Source of the DNA: Methanobacteriota archaeon
GTDB taxonomy: Archaea > Halobacteriota > Methanosarcinia > Methanosarcinales > Methanosarcinaceae
Reading direction: 5' to 3'
DNA: 13,243 nt
Assembly: GCA_030837265.1 (NCBI GenBank)
Contig: JAUPKV010000492.1
Span: forward strand, 1-13,243
The notes beneath the pieces are model-generated. The model searched no databases. It saw nothing but the letters and a program-made list of their open reading frames with translations, and was not told where the DNA came from. Of this stretch, positions 1 through 6,809 are shown piece by piece. Position 1 is the first letter of the stretch, and every line of letters starts with the position of its first letter. The position numbers and the translations under genes were made by a program.

Positions 1-93
1 AAAGGCATAAGAAAAGAACATGAACTGGAGCAGAAGTTAATAAAGGAAATCGTAGATGAAATTCAGGTAAGCGGCGGTGGACCAATTAAGTGA
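1..93 (+). CDS. C-terminal fragment of unidentified protein (5' truncated)
   Basis: Frame 1 is open from the first base of the window to a TGA at 91-93 and encodes the last 30 residues of a protein that begins outside the window. The tail is charged and probably helical (HELEQKLIKEIVDEI), then ends in a flexible SGGGPIK. It contains no cysteine, so it does not look like the zinc-ribbon end of a TtuA/NcsA-type tRNA thiolation enzyme. I do not recognise the family. Its stop codon overlaps the GTG start of the ubiquitin-like gene by 4 nt (GTGA, 90-93), which implies translational coupling. A functional link to sulfur transfer or protein modification is plausible, but that is inference from context only. 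Confidence 0.7.
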   Translation, partial: KGIRKEHELEQKLIKEIVDEIQVSGGGPIK

Positions 94-302
94 GCAAAAA
101 AGTGCATGTAACCATACAAGCTGGAGAGATTTACGAGCAGACCGTAGAAATAGCTGAGAACACTACTTATGAAGGCCTGCTTGACACTTTGAAAATAAAT
201 CAGGAAACAGTCCTTGTATTAAATGAAGGGAATGCCGTCCCCCTTGATGGGGCAGTAACTTCTGACAAACTTACAATTCTGAGAGTTGTCACAGGGGGTT
301 GA
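90..302 (+). CDS. Ubiquitin-like small modifier / sulfur-carrier protein (SAMP/ThiS/MoaD fold)
   Basis: This 70-residue protein has the size and pattern of the beta-grasp sulfur carriers ThiS, MoaD, TtuB and the archaeal SAMPs. Alternating hydrophobic strands lead to the typical late segment (VLNEGNAVPLD, then DKLTILRVV) and a C-terminal Thr-Gly-Gly. In this family the terminal Gly-Gly is adenylated by an E1-like enzyme (UbaA/MoeB/ThiF) and becomes a thiocarboxylate, which donates sulfur for tRNA, thiamine or molybdopterin, or an isopeptide link to protein lysines. The E1 partner is not visible here. The start is GTG at 90, overlapping the upstream stop; a GGCGGTGG stretch at 73-80 inside the upstream gene is the likely ribosome binding site. 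Which of the alternative roles applies cannot be decided from the sequence. Confidence 0.85.
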   Translation: MSKKVHVTIQAGEIYEQTVEIAENTTYEGLLDTLKINQETVLVLNEGNAVPLDGAVTSDKLTILRVVTGG

Positions 303-325
303 TCTATCGAAAAGCGATCCCTTCT

Positions 326-346
326 TTATTACAATTTTTTATTTAT
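326..346 (+). terminator. T-rich candidate transcription terminator after the modifier gene
   Basis: A pyrimidine/T-rich run (CTTTATTACAATTTTTTATTT) begins about 25 nt after the modifier stop codon. Archaeal RNA polymerase terminates at oligo-T stretches without needing a hairpin. A second T run follows near 359-364. Assignment is by composition and position only. Confidence 0.4.
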
Positions 347-430
347 ACGTAATAATAGTTTTTTGAGATGTTGAGAATCCAGAACGAAACCTGTAAGGTT
401 AGTAATTGAAAATTCTGAAGAACTTGATTT

Positions 431-471
431 TCCATAATGGTGAGTTTAAAAGGATTGTCAGCCATTATGGA
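431..471. repeat. Inverted repeat TCCATAATGG ... CCATTATGGA between convergent genes
   Basis: Perfect 10-bp arms at 431-440 and 462-471 are separated by 21 nt. The pair lies between the 3' end of the plus-strand modifier gene and the 3' end of the minus-strand regulator, so it could be a shared transcription-termination or mRNA-end structure. Each arm core (CCATWATGG) is itself nearly palindromic, so a dimeric protein site is also possible. Confidence 0.5.
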
Positions 472-490
472 TCTAATTGGGTATAAGTAT

Positions 491-889
491 TTACTTTGGG
501 GGAGTTAGAGGCACTTTCTTACTCATTACTTTCAATTTCTTTATTGCTGAGATTGTTGCCTGAGACTCTTTGTAAATTTTATCCTCATAATAGCTTATTA
601 TCTCATCAACAGGAGCAGCTAGAGAATAAATTTTTATTGGACGCCCCTTTCCTGGCTTTTTTTCCGAGCGAACACTAACCCAGGACTGATTGCGCATTAA
701 CCTCATCGCCAGACTGACTTCAGGTTGCCTTAATCCAGTACTTATTTCAATTTCACGGGATGAAGCTTCGTCGACATTCATAAGATATGCCATAGTTGTA
801 GCGACATTTCTGGACATCCCGAGATTTCTTAGCGTTTCAATAAAAATGTGGTCGTTTTCGTCCAGCACTTTTACCTCATAGTCTTTCAT
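491..889 (-). CDS. Predicted winged-helix transcriptional regulator
   Basis: This 132-residue protein is a small archaeal DNA-binding regulator. Residues from about 15 to 85 read as a winged helix: a helical start (LRNLGMSRNVATTMAYLM), an EIEISTGLRQPEVSLAMRLM segment typical of the turn and recognition helix, then a basic wing (SEKKPGKGRPIKIYSL). The C-terminal 45 residues are a charged helix (YYEDKIYKESQATISAIKKLK) that probably mediates dimerisation. The pattern resembles small archaeal TrmB/ArsR-like regulators, but I cannot name a characterised orthologue. The ATG at 887-889 is preceded on the minus strand by GAAAGGGG, a fair ribosome binding site. It is transcribed away from the phosphoribosyltransferase across a gap of nearly 900 nt. 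Its target is unknown; autoregulation is possible but not shown. Confidence 0.75.
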   Translation of the reverse strand: MKDYEVKVLDENDHIFIETLRNLGMSRNVATTMAYLMNVDEASSREIEISTGLRQPEVSLAMRLMRNQSWVSVRSEKKPGKGRPIKIYSLAAPVDEIISYYEDKIYKESQATISAIKKLKVMSKKVPLTPPK

Positions 890-1351
890 AATAACCCCTT
901 TCTAATTCTAATTTTATCTATAAGTGTGTCAGCTAAAAAACATCATGGTAATTATTATTTCAAGATAAATAAATATCTTTAACTACACATCAAAGCAGAC
1001 AACATTTAAATATTCTTTACGAAGTAATTAATGTATAGGTTAACCTGTGTCGTTTTACCGTTTTGAATATAATAAAAAACGTTTTTGTACGATAGCAAAT
1101 ATTTATCGTTTTAAGTCCAACAATCGGCTATTAAAAGCAAAGTACGCAATAATCTTAACCGACTACCAGAGCCCGTTTTGTGAGTTGATGGGACATTTGA
1201 TAGGTCTTTTATTAAACTAAATACGTATATAATTAGAAGGTTATTCTTCTCAATTCATTAATAATGTACTCATACTATTTAAAGTTGTATATATTAAAAA
1301 GGAATTGAAAAACCTTCAAGCAGGTTTGACAGAACTTGATATCACAAGGAA

Positions 1352-1507
1352 TTAAGCGTTGTCGATCTCCAATATCTGAATTTTACCAGGATTGAGATAA
1401 TAACCTTCACGCGTCATAGAAAAAATATTATAATTAAACTGATCAACAATTCTGATACCAGCTGCTGGAAAAGACAAATACAAAATAATAAAGAAGTTGT
1501 CAACCCT
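1352..1507 (-). pseudogene. Possible remnant of a decayed gene (C-terminal fragment)
   Basis: The minus strand is open for about 51 codons, ending in TAA at 1352-1354. The encoded peptide looks more protein-like than its AT-rich surroundings, with stretches such as SFPAAGIRIVDQF and SMTREGYYLNPGKIQ. There is no plausible start codon or ribosome binding site; the only internal ATG begins the last 23 codons or so. I cannot assign a family. It could be the C-terminal end of a deleted gene, or chance. Confidence 0.25.
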
Positions 1508-1674
1508 TTATTCAAGAAAAAGAAAAGAATATAAACATAGAAGAAATATTTACATACCTCATTATAGAATATCAACTATATTCTTATGCAGTCTAGTTAA
1601 AATCACAATATAGTATAAAAGACTAAATGTAGACATTTTTTATAAAAATAGTTAATATAAATTTAAGTCCTGAT

Positions 1675-1733
1675 TTGACTGATAATATTACCTTGACTAT
1701 TATTACAGTCAATTTTCATTAATTACAAGTCAA
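1675..1733. promoter_or_regulatory. Array of four TTGACT half-sites (candidate operator)
   Basis: TTGACT occurs at 1675-1680 and 1693-1698, and its complement AGTCAA at 1707-1712 and 1728-1733. The inner pair forms a perfect inverted repeat with an 8-nt spacer, and the outer pair encloses it. Most copies are followed, reading outward from TTGACT, by one or two bases and a TAAT-like tail. The array ends about 50 nt before the phosphoribosyltransferase start. The symmetry suggests cooperative binding of a dimeric regulator, but no protein is identified. Confidence 0.5.
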
Positions 1734-1742
1734 TTTTCATTA
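1702..1742. repeat. Imperfect tandem duplication, 20/21 bp
   Basis: Two adjacent copies, 1702-1721 and 1722-1742, differ only by one inserted A (ATTACAGTCAATTTTC versus ATTACAAGTCAATTTTC, both ending CATTA). The duplication produced two of the four half-sites of the array described above. Confidence 0.8.
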
Positions 1743-1781
1743 CCCTCTCAGTATAATCCTTATCTACATTGCAAAAAAGGA

Positions 1782-2495
1782 TTGGTGATTTATCTGGGTC
1801 AGGAAAAGAACAGCAAATCTCAACAGTCGTCATGCTCTCCGGATGAAAAAGAATTGTTCAAATGCGAGCTTATAAACTTTAATTATGTCTTAAAACTTTC
1901 AAAGATTCTTTCTAGAAAGATTAAAGTTTCCGGATATATACCCGATATTATTGTCGCTATCGGGAGAGGAGGTTTTGTACCAGGAAGGCTAGTTTGCGAT
2001 TACTTGCTCCTAAACGACCTGACTTCCATGAAGATTGAGCACTATAAAAGAGCTGCAGATATGCAGACGGAAACAAAGATCAAATATCCTATTTCGATAG
2101 ATATCTCCGGAAAAAAAATACTTATTGTTGACGATATCACCGACACTGGTGACACACTCAACCTTGCAGTTAATTATGTAAAAAGCCTGAAATCATCCGA
2201 AGTCAGGACTGCAGTACTCCAACACAAGACCTGCTCTCCTTTTGTGCCTGATTATTATGCCCGGAAAATCACTAAATGGCGCTGGATAATCTATCCCTGG
2301 GCCCGTTATGAAGACCTGGCCGGTTTTGCAGAGGTAATCATCCGGAACAAAAATCTGGACATTTCCCAGATAAAATCACAACTTAAATCCATGTACGAAT
2401 TGGACATCAAAGAAAAAGAACTCCAGGAAATTCTGGATGACCTGAGCGAAAGGGGTGAAATAAAACGAATCAATGGAAAATATACCAGCTCCTAA
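1782..2495 (+). CDS. Type I phosphoribosyltransferase with winged-helix-like C-terminal extension
   Basis: The 237-residue protein has the type I phosphoribosyltransferase fold. An early strand and RGG turn (VAIGRGG, 58-64) precede the PRPP-binding motif ILIVDDITDTGDTL (114-126) with the paired acidic residues D117 and D118. KWRWIIYPWARYEDL (about 165-180) resembles the region after the core in archaeal COG2236 purine-type phosphoribosyltransferases, so a nucleobase plus PRPP to nucleotide reaction is the default guess. The last 60 residues (ISQIKSQLKSMY, then LQEILDDLSERGEIKRIN) read like a small winged helix, which would fit a regulator. The start is uncertain: TTG at 1782 or GTG at 1785 follow a weak AAGG at 1777-1780, and no ATG precedes the domain. 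About 25 polar N-terminal residues lie before the core, so the true start could be later. Confidence 0.8.
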   Translation: MVIYLGQEKNSKSQQSSCSPDEKELFKCELINFNYVLKLSKILSRKIKVSGYIPDIIVAIGRGGFVPGRLVCDYLLLNDLTSMKIEHYKRAADMQTETKIKYPISIDISGKKILIVDDITDTGDTLNLAVNYVKSLKSSEVRTAVLQHKTCSPFVPDYYARKITKWRWIIYPWARYEDLAGFAEVIIRNKNLDISQIKSQLKSMYELDIKEKELQEILDDLSERGEIKRINGKYTSS

Positions 2496-2700
2496 AGTCA
2501 CCAGAAATAAAATCAATCTCCTCTTCTAACAATTGAGAAAAACTAATTCTTTCCCACTATTAGTCTACTTGAGGGAGCCACGTGACTGAAACGAAACTCG
2601 GGTAACAAATAAGTTAATAATGGGTTATGACTATTCACCTACGTTTTAGTTTAACCCTTACAATTTCATTTCCTCACAATTTTATTTATTTCTTCCATCA

Positions 2701-2705
2701 GGTGA
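2701..2705 (+). promoter_or_regulatory. Ribosome binding site GGTGA of aspS
   Basis: GGTGA lies 4 nt before the aspS ATG and matches the GGTGA part of the archaeal anti-Shine-Dalgarno complement (GGAGGTGATC). It fixes the start at 2710. Confidence 0.75.
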
Positions 2706-2709
2706 ATTT

Positions 2710-4044
2710 ATGTCTTTAACAAATCTTAGAACACATTACACAGCCAATGTCAGGCCAGGAAAAGTTGAGAACGGCCAGAAAATTACTCTTGCAGGTTGGG
2801 TCCATGAAGTCAGGGATCTTGGCGGAATATGTTTTGTAGTGCTCCGGGACCGAGAAGGAAAGGCCCAGGTCACACTTGTAAAGAAAAAAGTTGATAAAGA
2901 ACTGCTTGAAACTGCAAGAAGGCTTGTTCGCGAATCAGTAATCACAGTTACCGGATCTGTCAAGTTTGAAGAAAAAGCTCCAAACGGATACGAGCTGCTG
3001 CCCGATGAGATTTCGGTTTTGAATTTAGCAAATTCCCCGCTACCTATGGATACTACCGGAAAAGTAGAAGCCGAACTGGACACCAGGCTGGATTCCCGCT
3101 TTATAGACCTGCGGCGAGCTGAAACTACTGCAATTTTTAAAATAAGGCACCAGGCTCTCCAGGCCATAAGGGAATACTTTGTAAAACACAATTTTATCGA
3201 GACCGCAACTCCAAAAGTCGTGGCAACAGCAACCGAAGGTGGGACTGCACTTTTCCCAATAACCTATTTTGACAGGGAAGCTTTCCTTAACCAGAGTCCT
3301 CAGCTCTTCAAGCAGATCCTGATGAGCGGCGGTTTTGACAGGGTCTTTGAAATCGGTCCGATTTTCAGAGCAGAAGAACATGACACCCGAAGGCACTTGA
3401 ATGAAGCTACATCCATCGACGTTGAGGTCAGCTTTGCAGACCACTTCGACGTAATGGAAATTCTCGAAAACCTCGTGGCCTATACTTATGCAAAGATTAT
3501 TGAAAAATGTCAATCTTCTCTTGATGCAATTGGAATTAATCTGGTAGTTCCGAAGACGCCGTTCCTGAAGCTGACTTACGATGAGGTAATAGAAATCATC
3601 AATACCCGATCCGAGGAAAAAATGCATTGGGGAGATGACCTTGGCACTCTCGGAGAACATATTGTAGGCGATTATGTATATGAAACCACAGGCGAGTCAC
3701 ATTATTTTATTATCGACTGGCCTACGGAGATTAAACCTTTCTATGCCATGCCTTATGAGGACAGGCCTGAATACAGTAAATCCTTTGATATGATGCACCG
3801 CACTATGGAACTCTCTTCAGGAGCCCAGCGCATTCATGTCCCCGATTTGCTTAAGCGCCGGATAGAATCCCAGGGTCTCAACCCGGACGGCTTTGAGTTT
3901 TACCTTAGGGCTTTCGATTATGGAATGCCGCCGCATGCAGGTTGGGGTTTGGGCTGTGAGAGATTCGTCATGACAATGCTCGGGACCGAAAACATCAGGG
4001 ACACTGTGCTCTTCCCGAGGGACAGGAGAAGACTTTCTCCTTAA
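2710..4044 (+). CDS. aspS: Aspartyl-tRNA synthetase, archaeal type, probably non-discriminating (Asp/Asn)
   Basis: This 444-residue class IIb synthetase is of usual archaeal length. Residues about 18-105 form the N-terminal OB fold that binds the anticodon ([12 protein letters not shown]). The catalytic domain carries motif 2 ([14 protein letters not shown]) and motif 3 near the C-terminus ([15 protein letters not shown], ending RDRRRLSP). It attaches aspartate to tRNA in the cytoplasm. His32 in GWVHE and Pro91 in KAPNGYE sit 59 residues apart, the same spacing as Trp26 and Lys85 that mark the Asp-specific Thermococcus enzyme. His and Pro there are typical of non-discriminating enzymes, which also make Asp-tRNA(Asn) for amidation by GatCAB. 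That specificity call rests on remembered literature and should be treated as inference. rpiA follows 26 nt downstream, probably in the same transcript. Confidence 0.97.
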   Translation: MSLTNLRTHYTANVRPGKVENGQKITLAGWVHEVRDLGGICFVVLRDREGKAQVTLVKKKVDKELLETARRLVRESVITVTGSVKFEEKAPNGYELLPDEISVLNLANSPLPMDTTGKVEAELDTRLDSRFIDLRRAETTAIFKIRHQALQAIREYFVKHNFIETATPKVVATATEGGTALFPITYFDREAFLNQSPQLFKQILMSGGFDRVFEIGPIFRAEEHDTRRHLNEATSIDVEVSFADHFDVMEILENLVAYTYAKIIEKCQSSLDAIGINLVVPKTPFLKLTYDEVIEIINTRSEEKMHWGDDLGTLGEHIVGDYVYETTGESHYFIIDWPTEIKPFYAMPYEDRPEYSKSFDMMHRTMELSSGAQRIHVPDLLKRRIESQGLNPDGFEFYLRAFDYGMPPHAGWGLGCERFVMTMLGTENIRDTVLFPRDRRRLSP

Positions 4045-4070
4045 AATTAAAATTTCCCAGGAAACAGAGT

Positions 4071-4769
4071 ATGAACGAAAGGAATACGTCCGCAGTATCC
4101 ACCGAAAAACGTGCAGCGGGCATTGCCGCGGCAGGATTAGTTAAATCAGGAATGATAGTGGGGCTCGGAACAGGCTCAACGGTGACATATACAATAATAG
4201 AGCTAGGCAGGCGGATCCGAGAAGAAGGGCTCGAGATTCTTGGAGTTGTTACCTCGTACCAATCGGAGATGCTTTCAATCGAAGCAGACATCCCACTGAC
4301 TACCCTTGCCCAGCATCCGGAATTGGATCTCGCTATTGATGGAGCTGACCAGATAGAAAGTAATCTGTACGCTATAAAAGGTGGAGGAGCAGCTCACACA
4401 CGAGAAAAAATAGTAGCTGCTTCAGCAAAACGTTTTCTGGTTATAGCCGACGAGTCAAAAGTAAGTGCCAGGCTTGATAAAGTCGTACCCATTGAGGTTT
4501 TGCCTTTTGCAAAAGAACTTGTTATAAAAAAGATAAAGGAGCTAGGGGGAAACCCTGAGCTAAGAATTGCAGTAAAAAAAGACGGACCAGTAATAAGCGA
4601 TAATGGAAACTTCATCATTGACTCGAATTTTGGAGTAATAAAGGACCCTGAAGGGCTTGCCCTTCAATTATCTTTAATTCCGGGCGTGGTCGAACATGGA
4701 ATTTTTTTAAATGTAGATGAGCTTTATATGGGAAAAAAGGATGGATCTGTTGAGATAATCAAAAAATAA
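4071..4769 (+). CDS. rpiA: Ribose-5-phosphate isomerase A
   Basis: The 232-residue protein interconverts ribulose 5-phosphate and ribose 5-phosphate in the cytoplasm. In methanogens lacking an oxidative pentose phosphate pathway this supplies ribose for PRPP, nucleotides and cofactors. The phosphate-binding loop GLGTGST is at 31-37. The active-site acids are in DGADQIE (D90, D93), the lysine in KGGGAAH (K103), and the catalytic base is Glu112 in TREK. All four are offset by nine from the E. coli residues D81, D84, K94 and E103, so the active site is intact. The ATG at 4071 follows CAGGA at 4055-4059. The 26-nt gap to aspS suggests co-transcription. T-rich DNA after the stop (near 4811-4820) may end the transcript. 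Confidence 0.96.
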   Translation: MNERNTSAVSTEKRAAGIAAAGLVKSGMIVGLGTGSTVTYTIIELGRRIREEGLEILGVVTSYQSEMLSIEADIPLTTLAQHPELDLAIDGADQIESNLYAIKGGGAAHTREKIVAASAKRFLVIADESKVSARLDKVVPIEVLPFAKELVIKKIKELGGNPELRIAVKKDGPVISDNGNFIIDSNFGVIKDPEGLALQLSLIPGVVEHGIFLNVDELYMGKKDGSVEIIKK

Positions 4770-4989
4770 AGGCCTTAGAATGCTAATTTTAAACGAAGCG
4801 AGATTACCGTTATATTTTTATAGAAGTATTATCAGTAATTTCCTGATCAAATGCTAATCATATAATTACTACATAAATTTATCTCGAGGTCAATTACCGA
4901 CTAAAGTAATTGCAGGCCGAAAACAATTCAAATTTTAACTTAATTACTCCGCTGTGCATGTACAACAATTTAAGGAGGTTTTGGTTCAG
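4770..4989 (+). promoter_or_regulatory. Thermosome promoter region with inverted repeat over the predicted start
   Basis: An archaeal TATA-like box (ATAAATTTAT, 4872-4881) places transcription start near 4900-4905 by the usual 25-nt spacing. A perfect inverted repeat CAATTAC-N8-GTAATTG (4891-4897 and 4906-4912) straddles that point, where a repressor could block initiation. AATGCTAAT occurs twice upstream (about 4779 and 4850). The strong ribosome binding site AAGGAGG is at 4972-4978. No known heat-shock operator is recognised with certainty. Confidence 0.5.
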
Positions 4990-6633
4990 ATGGAACAAAG
5001 TGGCCAGCCAATAATAATAATAGATCCAAGAAAAGAGCAGACAAAGGGAAGAGATGCACTTAGCATGAATATTGCGGCTGCAAAGGCAGTGGCAAGCATT
5101 GTCAAGAGTACACTCGGACCCAGGGGCATGGATAAAATGCTCGTCAACCCTATTGGGGATATCACTATCACAAACGATGGTGCTACTATTTTACATGATA
5201 TGCAGATCGAGCATCCTGCAGCCAAGATGGTAGTTGAGGTTGCACAGTCTCTTGAAAACTCTGCCGGAGACGGAACTACAAGTGCTGTCGTGTTTACGGG
5301 CGCTTTGCTCGAAAAGGCAGAAAGCCTTATCGAGAACAAAGTTCACCCTACAGTAATAATTAAGGGGTTCAGACTTGCAGCTGATAAAGCTATAGAAATT
5401 TGCGAGAGTATGGCAATACCGGTAGGCATAGATAATAAAGAGATGCTTGAAAAGGTTGCCAGAACTTCAATCACAGGCAAAGCTTCCGAGAAATACCAAA
5501 ATATGATTGCGAAACTTTGCGTGGACGCCGTACTTGCTGTTTTTGAGAGGGGAACAGCCGATCTCAAACGCGTTATTCTTGCAAAAGATATTGGCCGTAC
5601 TATTGAAGAGACAGAATTCGTAAATGGTATTGTAATTGATAAAATAGCTCTTGAGAAAGATCTCCCTCTCAAGATAGAAAATCCCAGAATTGCTCTGATA
5701 GATACCCCAATGGAAACAGGTAAGACTGCAAATAAAGCTAAACTCCAGGTCCGAACAGCAGAAGATATTGAAAAGTTCATGAACCAGGAGAATGCTGCCC
5801 TTTTTGAAATGGCCGATTATGTCATCAGGTCAGGTGCAAACGCCGTCTTCTGTTCTAAAGGTATGGATGACAGGATAGCAGCTCACCTGCAGAAGAGGGG
5901 AATTTATGCCACTCGCAGAGTTAAGGGTGAAGACATGCAGCATTTAGTTGATGCTACTGGCGGAAGACCTATTCGTAATCTCAAGGAACTTACTGAGAAA
6001 GAACTGGGGCATGCCGGGCTTCTTGAACAGGAGAGAGAAGACGAACAGGGTAAAACCTATCTCCGTGACTGCAAAGGTGCTAAATCCGTATCAATTGTTA
6101 TCCGCGGAGAAACCGAACATATTGTTGATAATGTGGAGCGCGCAATTGACGATGCACTCAGAGTTGCAAAATGCGTTGTCGAAGACGGTAAAGTAATCGC
6201 AGGTGGCGGAGCCTCCGAAGTAGAAGTTGCTCTTGAACTTCGCTCATTCGCCTCTCAAATTGGTGGACGTGAACAAATGGCAATCCGAGCTTTTGCTGAC
6301 GCTATTGAAGAAATCCCAAGAACAATTGCCAGGAACTCAGGCCTTGATACAATAAATTCTTTAGTCACCCTCAGAGCTAAACACGCAGAGAACAAAAATG
6401 CCGGATTGAATGTCAATACAGGCGCCGCAGAAGATATGCTTGAAAAAGGTGTGGTTGATCCTCTAAGGGTAAAAATAAACTCCATCAAAGCTGGCTCCGA
6501 AGCTGCGGACATGGTCCTTCGTGTAGATAGTATGCTCCGTGCCCAGAGTTCATCCATGCCGGATGTCAAACCCGAGCACATGGCAAGTACCTACGACGGC
6601 ATGGCAGCTCCACTGCTTAACACGCGCAGGTAA
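4990..6633 (+). CDS. Thermosome subunit (group II chaperonin)
   Basis: This 547-residue subunit of the archaeal group II chaperonin forms double-ring ATP-driven folding chambers in the cytoplasm. Diagnostic motifs are intact: [10 protein letters not shown] (41-50), TNDGATIL (61-68), the nucleotide-binding AGDGTTS (92-98, D94), IDDALR (386-391, with D387/D388 near the gamma-phosphate) and [11 protein letters not shown] from 405. The open frame extends upstream to a GTG at 4954, but AAGGAGG at 4972-4978 lies inside that extension and 11 nt before ATG 4990. Family members start close to the GQPIIII segment, so 4990 is preferred; TTG 4981 is too close to the ribosome binding site. The C-terminus ends in LLNTRR and lacks the Gly-Gly-Met repeats seen in many thermosomes. 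Methanosarcina species carry several paralogues, so the subunit letter is not assigned. Confidence 0.97.
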   Translation: MEQSGQPIIIIDPRKEQTKGRDALSMNIAAAKAVASIVKSTLGPRGMDKMLVNPIGDITITNDGATILHDMQIEHPAAKMVVEVAQSLENSAGDGTTSAVVFTGALLEKAESLIENKVHPTVIIKGFRLAADKAIEICESMAIPVGIDNKEMLEKVARTSITGKASEKYQNMIAKLCVDAVLAVFERGTADLKRVILAKDIGRTIEETEFVNGIVIDKIALEKDLPLKIENPRIALIDTPMETGKTANKAKLQVRTAEDIEKFMNQENAALFEMADYVIRSGANAVFCSKGMDDRIAAHLQKRGIYATRRVKGEDMQHLVDATGGRPIRNLKELTEKELGHAGLLEQEREDEQGKTYLRDCKGAKSVSIVIRGETEHIVDNVERAIDDALRVAKCVVEDGKVIAGGGASEVEVALELRSFASQIGGREQMAIRAFADAIEEIPRTIARNSGLDTINSLVTLRAKHAENKNAGLNVNTGAAEDMLEKGVVDPLRVKINSIKAGSEAADMVLRVDSMLRAQSSSMPDVKPEHMASTYDGMAAPLLNTRR

Positions 6634-6663
6634 CCCGGCAGTTGAACCAGTCGAGCTGCGCCA

Positions 6664-6681
6664 GTCGAGTTGTGGCTCGAC
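6664..6681. repeat. GC-rich hairpin GTCGAG-N6-CTCGAC
   Basis: Perfect 6-bp arms at 6664-6669 and 6676-6681 enclose TTGTGG. The sequence CCAGTCGAG also occurs just upstream (near 6647), so this is a short local duplication. It lies 31 nt after the thermosome stop and directly before the 48-bp repeats, and may act with them as an mRNA-end structure. Confidence 0.6.
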
Positions 6682-6689
6682 GATGCGCT

Positions 6690-6809
6690 GTCCTTTTCGG
6701 TCGCTGCGCTCCCCGAATTCCGCTTCGGGAGCACGGGGTCCTTTTCGGTCGCTGCGCTCCCCGAATTCCGCTTCGGGAGCACGGGGTCCTTTTCGGTCGC
6801 TACGCTCCC
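6690..6809. repeat. 48-bp GC-rich tandem repeat with internal hairpins (2.5 copies)
   Basis: Identical units at 6690-6737 and 6738-6785 are followed by a half unit at 6786-6809 with one change (TGCGCT to TACGCT). Each full unit contains a strong stem (arms 6708-6717 and 6724-6732 in the first copy, loop TTCCGC). The DNA is far richer in GC than its surroundings. Because the period is 48, several frames stay open in step; the antisense frame reads a 16-residue repeat containing ERSDRKG and PRAPEAEFG. This resembles repetitive extragenic palindromic DNA often mis-annotated as small proteins in many genomes. I read it as a non-coding mobile or regulatory repeat. Confidence 0.85.

Larger units (their letters stand above)
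890..1781. other. Long AT-rich intergenic region (892 nt) without a recognisable intact gene
   Basis: The region separates the divergent regulator and phosphoribosyltransferase genes. For the minus-strand regulator, an AT-rich box near 965-978 (reads AGATATTTATTTA on the minus strand) could be its TATA element. A perfect 10-bp palindrome AGGTTAACCT lies at 1037-1046. A coding-like minus-strand stretch at 1352-1507 may be a gene remnant, and a TTGACT half-site array at 1675-1733 is listed separately. TATAAAA at 1614-1620 is a candidate plus-strand promoter. I saw no tRNA, CRISPR or transposon ends. Confidence 0.6.

Noticed and set aside
1220..1355. Plus-strand open frame ending in KKELKNLQAGLTELDITRN
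   Set aside because: About 40 codons with no start codon or ribosome binding site in AT-rich DNA, and no family resemblance; chance is the simplest explanation.
3040..3660. Long minus-strand open frame inside aspS
   Set aside because: It is a shadow of the conserved aspS coding sequence, without a recognisable product or ribosome binding site.
6690..6809. Short CRISPR-like array
   Set aside because: The repeats are directly adjacent with a fixed 48-bp period and have no unique spacers.
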